A DNA stretch of 60,000 bases from contig NC_087069.1 in assembly GCF_963678635.1 (NCBI RefSeq), positions 13,802,660 to 13,862,659 of the forward strand, in the 5' to 3' direction. Position 1 is the stretch's first letter. The number at the start of each line of letters is the position of its first letter. Below the pieces are notes generated by a model. That model was not told the DNA's origin. It worked only from the letters and a program-made list of their open reading frames with translations, and did no database searches. Below, in pieces: positions 1 through 10,724 of this stretch. The stretch comes from Symsagittifera roscoffensis. Lineage: Eukaryota > Xenacoelomorpha > Acoela > Convolutidae. The position numbers and the translations under genes were made by a program.

Positions 1-737
1 ATTGCGTTTTTTTGCGGTTTTTTTGCGTTTGGAAGTTTCTTTTCGTACTAATGTTGCGACCAAAACTAGCCAGGTTCTGCTAGACTCGAAGCTGGAGGTC
101 AAGTGAGAGTTCGGCCCCAACAATGTCATTACCACCGCAGGGGATCAATCACACAATCTGACGCTCTAGAAGTGAACGCCTCACTTCACAAATGTAGTTC
201 ACAGATTATAGAAACCAAAAAAACTTTTTGTGCGGTTTGATTGGCATGAAAAACTGGGAGCGAGAAAAAAAGTGGGCCAGAACAGAGATAAAGGAAGTGT
301 TTCACGTGCTTTCAAATAGTCTTTCACGTTGTATTCATTTTTGTGTTGACGTATTAGTTAATTGCATATCATCTAAGACTTTAGGTAGCAGGGCATTTTA
401 CCTTATTTCAATTTATCCTGTGTCAAACTGCCATTTACCAATTTACCTTGTAATCCAACTGACAGTTTAATCCACTTTTAAAGCTCTTTTATGCTGATTT
501 GTCGCAAGTGCAATTGTGTCGCATTTAGTTTTATTCTTTGATGCATGACTCAATTCCAAATAGGAAACATTTAAACTGCACATGTTAATTCGCTTGAGGA
601 GAGATTTTAAGAATCCACTAATTTGCATATTTGAACCAATTCTTGTGAAGATTCATTTTATGGCTTGTCCAAAGACTGAAGGTTATCACAGTTGACTAAT
701 TATCCTCCGCAATTTCCACACGTTTGGGGTAGATTGA
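1..737 (+). repeat. Upstream flank of the first diverged MULE copy
   Basis: No gene is seen. From about 60 on, the sequence is a diverged direct repeat of about 3770-4110: both begin with an 'ccaggttctg...gaagct' stretch, continue through 'gagataaaggaagtgttt' and reach 'ccacacgtt'. This places it as the 5' flank of a duplicated transposon segment, not host unique sequence. Short ORFs here start with TTG and have no recognisable content. Confidence 0.55.
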
Positions 738-1720
738 TTGAAAAAATACTTTTTTATGCCTGATTTCTTATTTAAAATTTTAACAGAAAAGATGCAAACT
801 TCTCGGAAGTTGACGCAGCGCAACCGTAGTACTCTTGTTTTTGATCGCCCCGTGTATATCGAAAAGCAAGAGATCAAAGTGGAAAACAGTTACTGGAAGT
901 GTCCGAGATGGCACTTCCACAAACGGAAGGTAACCGGAATCCTTTCTTGGCGATGATCTGTATTCGTCACACAATGGTCACATCCGCGAAGTATTCCTTG
1001 GTCAGCCCAAAGCACGAAAATTTGTTCAGAATGTGAAACAAGATACCAAAAACCAGCAGGCGCCAGTAAACAGCAGTATAATTGAAACTTGCTTGCAGCA
1101 CGTGGCCGAGAAAAAGCTGTGCTGATAGGTTCCCCTCACGATCTGCTAAAAGCAAGGTTCGTAATTGACAGAAAACAGTAGAAAGAACTTTTAATCAACA
1201 ATCGTTGATAATGTATCTGGAAATACGAAGCAATCTTAGGGTTTTTGCCTTTTCAACAACGTTATCGAGGATTCCGAAAGAGAATTCATCTTCAGTAACC
1301 TTCAAAATGTAAATACTCTTGGGTTGTGCGTTGTTTTTGCATTTTGTTGAATTAATATTTTATGATGGCTCCTTCAAAATATGCTCCATGTACTTTTATC
1401 AAATATATACAGTCTATACTGAACTGGTTGGTTTTTGTTTTTACCCCCTTCGTTTATGCTTTGCTCACCAACAAATGTTAGTATTCCTACAAGAAGTTTC
1501 TCAGTCGCTTGTTACAGCTACTTCAAAACACAAAAACCCAACCATTTTTCCTTTCATTTTTAGAGTGCTGCTCTCAACGTTTTCTCTTCCCACAATCCGG
1601 GAGCACAGCTTAACCTTCCCCAAGCTTTCAACTAGAGATAGTTTGACCCGGGCATGCAAAAAACGTAACTCCTCAGGTTCATGGGAAGCAATCAATGACG
1701 GTTCTTGGCGATGCAACTAG
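738..1720 (+). pseudogene. MULE transposase remnant with FLYWCH-like zinc finger (old copy 1)
   Basis: This is a broken transposase gene of the Mutator-like superfamily, read in at least three frames. An ATG at 792 opens a FLYWCH-like segment: a Leu-Val-Phe core, a Val-Tyr-Ile strand and YWKC at 891-902. After a frame change, 952-1125 reads HNGHIRE, a KFVQNVKQDTK stretch and QQAPVN, which matches the His-containing end and charged helix that usually follow FLYWCH. A third frame (1319-1720) holds the start of the catalytic domain: DGSFK at 1364-1378, which carries the expected first catalytic Asp, then FYQIYTVY. In the family these proteins bind the terminal repeats and cut and join DNA. Stops and shifts between segments make it inactive. 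Assignment rests on motif order and on agreement with the second old copy. A profile search against FLYWCH and MULE domains would settle it. Confidence 0.65.
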
Positions 1721-3000
1721 CCCTATCGGATCTCGGTAATAAAATCTTGGACCTAACACCCACCCCTAAATTCCGGTACTCTTTTCTCGGCCCCCATAGA
1801 ACGTGGTGAGCCTTAATTGGGGACATGCTGGGTAGTGGCATGATACAGCATGTGCTAGAATTTGAACCAAATTTTACGAATGAATCGGAAGCTATTGGCT
1901 CTGGAAAAACGCTCCTTCAGATCTGAAATAGGCAAATTACGCAAAAAACAGAAGGCGGGCGTATTGATTATATGGCAGCAAGCAATACTAGTCCCCACCG
2001 CCTCAAAAAAACCGGTCAAACTAACTCCTCCGGCGACACCTTCCGGTTTCTTTAGCCAAAAGCACTTCTGGACCTTTAAATTGGGATAGAAAGTAGGCTA
2101 ATAATCGGATTTGTAATATTTTTCAGTAGGAACCTCTTGAGTAAAAACCTCTTGACACGAGAAACCTTTTGAGTAGGAACCTCAGGAGACTCTGAACATG
2201 AATGAAAAAAATTAGACCCCTGGTGATCCTTAGTTGATCTTAAGTTGTCTTTTGGGTGTTATGACCCAAAAAACCAAAAAAAAACCCAAAAAATAACCTC
2301 GTCAAACGGTCTTCGACTAACCCGTTGAGGTCGGATTGTTGACGGGATGATTAAAGAAAAGACCATGGAAATCTGGTTAACAATGTATAGCATGAATTGA
2401 AGTTGAATTCAATTTGAGAGCTAGAGTTTAGGGAGATCAGGAATTATTTGTTTAGGAATGTAGGACAATTATGGATGGAGTCGACACCTACCGCATACCT
2501 GGCACAAACTAAGCGTGACGAGATTGATAACAGAAACAGAAACTGGCAATTCACACTGTTGACAGTGTTGGGGACGTATTCTTATAAAATTTGCGGAGGA
2601 GTCAACTAAGCGGACGCCTGGACTTTTAGGTACAATTATAACTCTAACTGTAACTTAAACTCAAATGGGATAACATACTGGACTCAAACAAAAAGCCTAC
2701 ACTCATTGTTAGCTAGAGAACAGTTAGTAGTATGCGACGAGATAATTTCTTCATAGTACAAAGAACGATTGAACGAGCCGAGAAGGGTAGCCGGTCCGTG
2801 GAAGACGCTTTTGCTTGAAGCAAACTAGGTGTGTCTTATAGAACTTTAGATGATCTGAACCCGAGTTTAGTACCAGGTAGAAATAGTCGCGTGAGCGAAC
2901 TGATTTGTTGAAATTGGCGAGTTTGAAATCCCATCAAGCAATAATTGACCAGAAAGTTGACAGAGCGAGAGTTGAACAGAACAAAACGCGCATATCGTTA
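1610..3000 (+). repeat. Long inverted-repeat arm, partner 9260-9990
   Basis: Several blocks reappear inverted at 9260-9990. Block 1610-1740 (containing 'tttcaactagag' and 'cccgggcat') matches 9875-9990. Block 1750-1960 matches 9640-9760. Block 2660-3000 matches 9260-9605 nearly exactly, including 'gagccgagaagggtagccgg'. The left arm has extra sequence (about 1810-1880 and 2000-2640) absent from the right arm. Within the extra part I recognise no gene. The very high identity of the 2660-3000 block contrasts with the poor match of the others, which suggests a later exchange or gene conversion between the arms. Confidence 0.75.
2125..2193 (+). repeat. Short minisatellite, GAGTAGGAACCTCTT-like
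   Basis: Four imperfect copies of a unit close to GTAGGAACCTCTTGA stand head to tail. It lies inside the portion of the left inverted arm that has no counterpart at 9.3-9.9 kb. Confidence 0.6.
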
Positions 3001-3084
3001 TAGAAGTAGATTATTGGTAGTTATCTAAGTAAGGGCATTGTATATTACTTTTAATTCGTATGCGATTGAGTTAGATTTATAATA

Positions 3085-3330
3085 TTGTTTCCCAAAATTT
3101 GCCGAGGTAACTGGAATTGCTCAAAGAGATCCGAAAGAGCCCACGCGGTGCAACGGAGAGAAACTCTGCGGCCGTTAACTAGAATTGAAGCGTGCGCATT
3201 GGAGACGTCTGCTGCTTTTTCTTTACTTGCCTCTACTCCATTGAAAAAAACACAAGTTCAATTGTTTATTCATTATTCTAGAATTTTTGAAATAAAGTTT
3301 TGAAAAGACATATTTGGAAAACTTTTATGT
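3085..3330 (-). repeat. Diverged copy of inverted flank block A
   Basis: The stretch with 'aaactctgcggccgttaact', 'gagacgtctgctg' and 'ctctactccattgaaaaaaa' is an old version of the A block, which recurs many times between 14.8 and 35 kb. It is in the inverted orientation and lies to the left of the second old transposase copy, as the younger A blocks do. Confidence 0.6.
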
Positions 3331-3770
3331 TTGTTCTTAGCTCTTAAATACTAAAATTATAGATAAACGTTAGGCGTGCACTTATACTGAACAGTCAACA
3401 AAAAGTCACTGTTGAACAGCCGAATAAAGGTCACAAAAAAGTGATCATCTTCTGTCATAAAATTGGATAACAATTATCATATTTCCCTGCGAATTGAAAA
3501 ATTACATATTATCCTGTTTTCTCAGATAATTCTTTAAAAAAGGATCTAAAACTTTCTCCGTTTTATTAAAATTATCCATTATAAATTGTTCTACAAGCTC
3601 AAAGAGCTTTCGGGCCGTCTGTTTCTTCTTTGAAATTCAAAAAATGAACATTATAAAATTGTATTTAAGAAATTTTGTTTAAATCAGTAATCTTTTTTCA
3701 ACTTTTTTTCTAAAACTCAATTTGATTTTTTTTCGCGTCTAGATGTTTAACTTAGTGCTCATAATGCCAT
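3331..3770. other. AT-rich stretch without recognisable feature
   Basis: No ORF with protein-like content, RNA gene or repeat partner was recognised here. It separates the diverged A block from the second old MULE copy. Confidence 0.4.
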
Positions 3771-5017
3771 CGAAATTGACCAGGTTCTGGTAACTTGAAG
3801 CTAGAGTTCAAGTGAGAGCTCAACCACCCAGACTATGTGTGCGACAATTAAAGGCAGACCCGAGTAACATAGAACAGAGATAAAGGAAGTGTTTAAAGTG
3901 CAGTTGAAATAGTCTTTCACGTTGTATTTTTGTTTGTGTTGAAGTATTTGCTATTTGAAAACAATCAAAGACCTTAGGTAGCAGTAGGAATAACCCTGTT
4001 CCATCTTATCCTCTAAAAAATTGTCGAATCATATTTTACAATGTAAATTTAATTGTAAATTTAAATACACAATTTAAATTACAAAGTTTAATTTACACAA
4101 TTTCCACACGTTGAGGGTGAAATGATTGCAAAAAGTACTTCTTTATGCATCTTTTCTTATTCAAAGTTGCAACAGAAAAGATGCAAATTTCTTGGAAGTT
4201 ATTGCAGCGCAAACTTAGCATTCTTGCTTACACCGGAAACGCCCAAGTTGGCACTTCGAAAAATGAAAGGCAACAGCTATCACACTTGGCATGATCTGAC
4301 TCCGTTACGCAAAGAGCACATTCGCGAAACATTCGCTGGTCAACCCAACGCACGAAATTTTGTTCAGAAGGTGAAAAAAGATACCAAAATTGGTGAAAAG
4401 GAGTATAATTAATACTTGTTTGCAACCCGCGGTGGAGAAAAAGCGAGCAGTTAGCTTTTTTTTTCTCACGATCTTCAATAAACAGGGTTCGAATTTGAAC
4501 GATATAAAAGAGTTAAAATTTGCCCACGAATCATTGAGAAGATATTTGAAAATGGAAAGCAGTTTGAGGGCTAATGCTTTTTCGACGGCGTTTATGAGGA
4601 TGCCGTAAAGTTTTTGTTATCGGCAACCGTCAAAAACTGAGTGATCTTGAGTTGTGCATTATGTTTTTGCAAAGTTGTTGATTTATGGCTTTTTGATGGC
4701 ACCTTTAAATTATGCTTAGAATAATTTTATCAATCATATACAGCCTAAACTGAACGGTTTGGTTTTACCTCTTCCTCCTTCGTTTATGCTTTGCTTCCCA
4801 ATAAACGTGATAAATGCTCTGCTTCCCAATCGAGTTTCTCAACAGCTTGCCACAGCTAATTCAAAACGCGAAACCCAACTTTTTTCTCCTTTTTTTCTTC
4901 CAATTTTACTCCAACGTTTTCTCTTCCCACAATCCGGGAACACAGCTCAAAGGATTTTTTTTCAAATTCCCTCAAACCTTCAACCGGAAAATCATTGAAG
5001 TCAGTTTGAACAAGTAA
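3771..5017 (+). pseudogene. MULE transposase remnant (old copy 2, DGTFK)
   Basis: This is a second diverged copy of the segment at 60-1640, in the same orientation. A FLYWCH-like start (from about 4170) is followed by HIRETF and NFVQKVKKDTK (about 4318-4382), parallel to copy 1. The catalytic core is the clearest in the window: one frame reads WLFDGTFK (GAT of the catalytic Asp at 4695-4697), then FYQSYT, then VYALLPNKR (about 4784-4810). The order DGTFK, F-Y-Q-x-Y-T, Y-A-L-L-P-x-K is the signature of MULE transposases. TAA codons fall right after the DGTFK strand and again before the next motif, so it is not translatable as one protein. The later catalytic residues were not located. Confidence 0.75.
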
Positions 5018-5339
5018 CAATCATTGTAACTAGGTTCTATGAAGAATTAATCATTATTTTTTAAATTGCCTTGTTCAATGGAGCTATTCGTGAATATAAA
5101 TTTTCCAAAGTTTCCAAAAAATTACACTTTCTGCTGTTTCCGGCGTCCCTGAGTACTGAGATTTTAAAAAGCGATAGGGGCCAATATCAAAGTACGTTGT
5201 CTCTCTCCTCAACCTGACCCTTCAAAACCGCATCGGCCTGGTACTGGGTTTCTATCACTCCTTTCATAATCAAGTGTTCAACTCGTAAGAAGTTTTTGAG
5301 TTTCATTCAAAAACTGACCTTTCCGTCAGTTGATCTTGC

Positions 5340-6740
5340 AATTTTTTCTTCTCAAGCTCATATATTATCCGCTAAACTATTTCGACTCGATGTGATACGA
5401 CTTCTTTCCTCATTCAAGGAACAGATGCACTGTGTTGCTATTGTTCATTCATGAGAAGTGTTTTTACTTGTTCGTTCTAGAATCATAATTTTGAATAAGT
5501 GTTTTTTACCTTGCTTTGAAACATTTTCCTCATGTGACACCTAATTCATGATCAAATTTCTTGTTTTTTTTTGATAATTTTTCGGATATGATCCACAGAT
5601 TTTTCAAAGAGAAGCAGAGTGACTTTTAACTTTAACGAGCCTCGGGTGAAATGATCTATGTCAATTTGAAACCTAGCTTGGAATAGACAGAATAAAAAGG
5701 TATAAGCTAGTTTGGAGAGTACATTTTCATGTAAATTTCAAAAATGCTTTTCGTCCTTTAGTGGAATAACAGCTGTTTTTAAACCTGTCTCAAGCTGTCG
5801 TTAAAGTAGGACACTTTTACACTTTTTTCAAAATTATGATTCTAAAACAACAGAAAGGACGACTTTGTTCCTCATTCAAGGAACAGATGCACTGCGTTGC
5901 TTTTGTTCATTCATCAGAAGTGTTTTTACTTGTTCATTCTAGAATCATAATTTTGAATTAGTCTTTTTTGCCTTGCTTTGAAACTTTTTTCTCATGTGAC
6001 ACCTAATTCATGATCAAATTTTATGTTTCTCTGATAAATTTTTGGGTATGATCCACAGATTTTTTCAAAGAGAAGCAGAGTGACTTTTAACTTTAATGAG
6101 CCTCGGGTGAAATGATCTATGTCAATTTGAAACCTAGCTTGGAATAGACAGAATAAAAAGGTATAAGCTAGTTTGGAGAGTACATTTTCATGTAAATTTC
6201 AAAAATGTTTTTTGTCCTTTAGTGGAATAACAGCTGTTTTTAAACCTGTCTCAAGCGGTCGTTAAAGTAGGACACTTTTTTCAAAATTATGATTCTAAAA
6301 CAACAGAAAGGACGACTTTGTTCCTCATTCAAGGAGCAGATGCACTGCGTTGCTTTTGTTCATTCATCAGAAGTGTTTTTACTTGCTCGATCTAGAATCA
6401 TAATTTCGAATTAGTGTTTTTTACCTTGCTTTGAAACTTTTTTCTCATGTGACACCTAATTCATTATCAAATTTTATGTTTCTTTGATAAATTTTCGGGT
6501 ATGATCCACAGATTTTTTTGAGGAGAAGCAGAGTGAGTTTTAACTTTAACGAGCCTCGGGTGAAATGATCTATGACAATTTGAAACCTATTTTGGAATAG
6601 ACAGAATGAAAAGGTATAAGCTAGTTTGGAGAGTAAAATTTCATGTAATATTTCAAAAAAGATCTTTGTCCTTTAGCGGGTTAGCAGCTGTTGTTTTTTA
6701 AACCTGTCTCAAGCTGTCGTAGAAGTAGGACAAAAAAATC
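5340..6740 (+). repeat. Tandem repeat, about 3 units of ~455 bp
   Basis: Units begin at 5406, 5868 and 6321, each with 'ttcctcattcaagga' followed by '(a/g)cagatgcactg', so the spacings are 462 and 453 bp. The third unit is slightly more diverged and ends near 6735. The unit is a local triplication of the right part of block A plus the start of the next block (E'). The younger A blocks have the same order: 'cagatgcaac', 'tgttcattcatcag', 'ttaccttgcttt', 'gtcttttagcggg'. A diverged A start lies just before it, at 5340-5405. Confidence 0.85.
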
Positions 6741-7110
6741 AAATAAATTTCAGTGGTTTTCATAATCAAATTCCCCAGTTTTTTATTGTTCAACTGAATC
6801 TTAGAATTAGTTTTTTTATTTCCTCCGTTTCACAATATTCTTCACTCGTGGAGTGAAAATTCTAAATGACTTATACTCAATAAAGCTTGTTTAAGTTTCG
6901 TTGAAACTACGCTCAATTAGAATGATAGTAACACTTTCTAAACGTGATGCTACATTGTTTGAAAATTGAAGAATTAAACAGAAAAAAAAATAGGCAATTA
7001 AACAGTTTTCTTAATGTAACGCCCCTCTACTTATTGTTTGACGAGTTTTTTTTACAAACTCATCTGAACACAAACAGATCTTCCGAGTAAATTCATTCTC
7101 AAAGTTTTAT
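6741..7110 (+). repeat. Diverged E' block next to the tandem array
   Basis: The stretch with 'atacttcactcgtggagtga'-like sequence, 'tatactcaataaagcttgttta' split over it, and 'aacgtgatgctacattgtttg' matches the E' blocks at 19440-19867, 34990-35480 and (inverted) 30861-31440. It keeps the same neighbour order A, E', inverted X as the younger elements. Confidence 0.65.
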
Positions 7111-7199
7111 ATGTCGTTTTCTTTTGCTATGGGCTCCATGTGTATCAGCTTACCATTCATAACGTTTGAGAAATCGCGCCTTCAACGATTCAATTTTGT

Positions 7200-9240
7200 C
7201 CTCAAAACAAAATGAAGGGGTCCAAAAGAATTTTTTGAATGGTTCGCTTCAAAAATCTGAATGGTTTGAATGGTTCGCTTGTTTGAATGGTTTGCTTCAA
7301 ATGGTTTGCGAGAGCTATCAGAAGAGATAAATTGTTTCAACTTTTCCGGCAATTCAATGGCCTTTAAGCAAAAGTTGTAAAGCTTACTTTAGGAGTTTTA
7401 AAATTTTGGTGAACCCGAGTTTGTTATCGAAGTAACTTTATATATTTAAAAGTTTTATAAATCGAAAGCGTGCTTTAATATATTCAAAAAAATCATAGCT
7501 TGATAGCTCGCTTTACAAAAAAATGTCGAAAAAAAGCTCACTTCTCGCGAAGTTCTCGCAAACCGTATTTTGTTATCAAAAATTTTTTATGTTAAAAAAT
7601 ATATATAATCTGAAAGCTCGCTTTAGAAAAAAAAATTGTTCTCTTTCCGACCAAATTTTTCCTGATCCAAATCCAATCACGCCAAAAATATCTTACCAGC
7701 TTGCTCAGTTAATTTTCAACCTCAAGCACGCCAATATAAGTAATCAGATATAACTTAAAATGGAAGGCTCATCGCTTGAATAGCTGACATCAGAAAGTTG
7801 TTATAATTGCTTTTGCAGAGAAACTCACGTCATCAAATTACTTTCAAAACTTCAGTTTTTGGCGTGAAAAGTTGCATCAAAAACTTGCTTTTTTAAATCA
7901 TTGCACGATATACAAATAGCTTGGTTTTTTTCAAGTTTTCACTGCTTCATAAGCTGGCTTTAAAATTAACAATATATGCGAACCTAATCAAGCCATCAAC
8001 CTTAATTAAAATCACATAAACGCACTCACTGTTGAACAGTTTTTTTTTTTCAAAACATAATCTATTTTTCATTTTTAATTGGATTTGTTTTTCTAGTTGA
8101 ATTGTCTGTTTTTCATGGAATTTCAACTCCCAGGCTGCGAAATTCAGTTAGTGCAGTTTCAAAGGAGCCATTTTATAACACTTTTTTCAGCTGAAAATGT
8201 AAATATACCTCAACTAGATGTCTAATTGAAACAGTTTAAGAATACAAAAAGTTTTAAATGGTTTTTTAGAGTTTTACCTTAGCGTCGCTTTATCCGTATT
8301 CTGAATCATTTTGCGTGATCCCTTTAAAAATCAAAATTTGCTCGCGTGCTGGATAGCTTGTTGCACTTTTTCCTCATTCCGGACGCCTACCTATATATTT
8401 ACAGTGCTGGCGGTGATGCTACTCAGATGAGCTAGTCTTTTTTCATTCGTAACTTGTCCAGGATTCAATTTTCCTAGGTCTAATGTATTGGTTTAAAAAA
8501 ATTTTCTTAAAAATATTTAGCTCTGCTGTTCTCTATTTTGACCTTTTTAGGGTAATAAAAATTCTTCGTGGCATATTGATTTTTTTACTGTCAAATGCAA
8601 TTCAAAGATATTTTGTTTGGTGTTTTTTTTTATATAAAATTTCATTTACAACTCGTTTTTTTGATGTTAAATACTTTTCATAAGTACAATTTTTTAATGA
8701 AATTGATATGAAATTAACTTTTTACGTTAAAATAAAATGCCAGTGTCTGTGGAACTTAGAATTTGCTTAAAGTTTCAGCAGACATAATTATTGAAGCGCC
8801 ATTAGCAAGTTTATTGGGCTGTATAACCAGACAAAATTTTGGTCGCATGCAATCGTGGGACTAACTTTCTATCCATAACATATCTGCTGACTTTTCCACG
8901 GTGTGCTGAATTATTCGCTAAGGTCGTTTCTCATTCGTTTCTAGGGTTCATTTTGTTCAGGACCACTGTATTGGTTAAAACAATTTTCTTAAGAAATAAT
9001 AGCTTTTGAATTTTCTATTTTCCATTTTTTTGGAATCCTAAAATAATTGGAATCTGTTTTTAACGTAATAAGGACTACTGTAAGTGGAATCTACAATAAA
9101 GAACATGTAAAATTTTTAATGTACGCCTTCTTTTCAGCAATTAAGCGTTACTCCACATTTTTTGACCTAACATTTTTTCGGACTGAATACGAGATAACAA
9201 TATTGCAGCGTGAGACTTACAATGCCCTTACATAGCTAAC
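7200..9240 (-). repeat. Inverted, diverged copy of block X
   Basis: Read on the minus strand, this follows block X at about 12050-14000. Examples are 'gtttgttat(c/a)gaagtaactttatat' at 7420, 'ctcatcgcttga' near 7768, and 9047-9235 versus 12190-12380 ('cagattcca', 'tgctgaaaagaaggcgtaca'). The match is interrupted and clearly older than the matches among the three plus-strand X blocks. No protein-like ORF is present. Confidence 0.7.
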
Positions 9241-9259
9241 TACCAAGAAACTACTTCCA

Positions 9260-9990
9260 TAACAAAGTCGGCGTTTTGTTCCGCTCAGTTCTCGCTGTGT
9301 TAACTTGCAGGTCGATTTTCACTTGATGGGATTTCAAACTCGCCAATTCCAACAAATCAATTCGCTCACGCGACTATTTCTACCTGGTACTAAACTCGGG
9401 TTCAGATCATCTAAAGTTCTATAAGACACACCTAGTTTGCTTCAAGCAAAAGCGTCTTCCACGGACCGGCTACCCTTCTCGGCTCGCTCAATCGTTCTCT
9501 GTACTATGAAGAAATTATCTCGTCGCATACTAATAACTGTTCTCTAGCTAACAATGAGTGTAGGCTTTTTGTTTGTGTCCAGTATGTTATCCCACTTGAG
9601 TTTTTGCCGCTGTAAAATCGAGATACCCCTGCTCAGTTTTTTCTACGTAAATTGCCTATTCGAGGTCTGAGGGTGTGTTTTTTTCCAGTGCCAATAGCTC
9701 GCAACGTTCTATCGGAGCCGAGAAACGAGTTCCAGAACTTAGATGGTTTTTCTACTAAGGGCGTAAGCCCAAAGGTAGGGTCCAAGGGGTTTGTGTTTCA
9801 AAACTAAAGCTTGGCTTAATTATGTCTATAAAAAACTAATTTTGAGTTCAGTTATGCCGTGAAATACCGAGATACGACAGGGCTCTTTGCACTTCCTGGA
9901 ATCACTATCGTTTGCTTCCCATGGATCTGGAGAGTCATTTTTTTGTATGCCCGGGACAAATCACCTCTAGTTGAAGGCTTATGGGATGTT
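9260..9990 (-). repeat. Inverted partner of 1610-3000
   Basis: This is the right arm of the old outer inverted repeat described at 1610-3000. The 9260-9605 part is the best conserved. The ORF at 9859-10092 crosses the edge of the repeat and has no counterpart in the other arm, so I do not call it a gene. Confidence 0.75.
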
Positions 9991-10724
9991 AAAGTATTTT
10001 TTAAGCAGTTCTACTGTGTTGTTGGAGGGTATTCCTTAATTTTATTTGTTTTTGATCAATGGATGGAAAAATTAAAAAGTCTTGCTGGCTAAAAGAGAAA
10101 AAATTGAAGAAAAATACGATGGCCAAACAACCGTTTGACCTAAAAAAAACCATGGTAAAATCTGAAAAAACATAATTCTCAGATCTGCTGGAAAAGTTCG
10201 AGAGAAACAGTGCTAGTGCACCAGCCTGCGACATCAGCAGATAGCTGGACTGCACCGTCGGTGTCTCTGTCTCAACTAAAATTTTGTGTTTTAAGGTCAT
10301 TAAAACTCATTACAAATCTGAGATTTGATGACTTATTAGTTGCTGATTACGTAACAAAACAATTAAGTTTTTTTTTGTTCTCATGGTATCATAAAATGAT
10401 ATCATCAAATAAATTTTCCTGAAAGTGCAGCTATCAGGTTGCCATCCACCCACAGGCCCCATCGCTTGGCTTGAAAAAACTATAGTGAATTCAACGATGG
10501 AACTAACAAAGCTCTATGTTGGCCGGTAAAGCAGTCTGACTGGAGCAATTTGCCAAGTTTCCTGGATAGAACAAATGATCTAATTTCATTCATCATTGCA
10601 GTTGGTTTGATTTCTTCTTATATCAGTTTTTGATCGCATACATCAACGATCGAATCTAATCTGTTATGAATCTTGGCATACGCATCGTCATACAAACCGA
10701 AGCTGGAACCCATGCGACATCCCA
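9991..10724. other. Unassigned spacer between old and young repeat zones
   Basis: No second copy was recognised in the window. ORFs of 70 to 99 codons exist on both strands around 10000-10420, but they overlap one another and have no family signature. A short duplication ('gcgacatcccaatc' / 'gtgacatcccaatc') is seen at about 10715-10745, at the point where block X begins. Confidence 0.35.

Noticed and set aside
1862-2089. 75-codon ORF, and a GSGKT P-loop-like string in another frame near 1898
   Set aside because: The inverted copy at 9.6-9.8 kb does not keep either frame and no further nucleotide-binding motifs follow.
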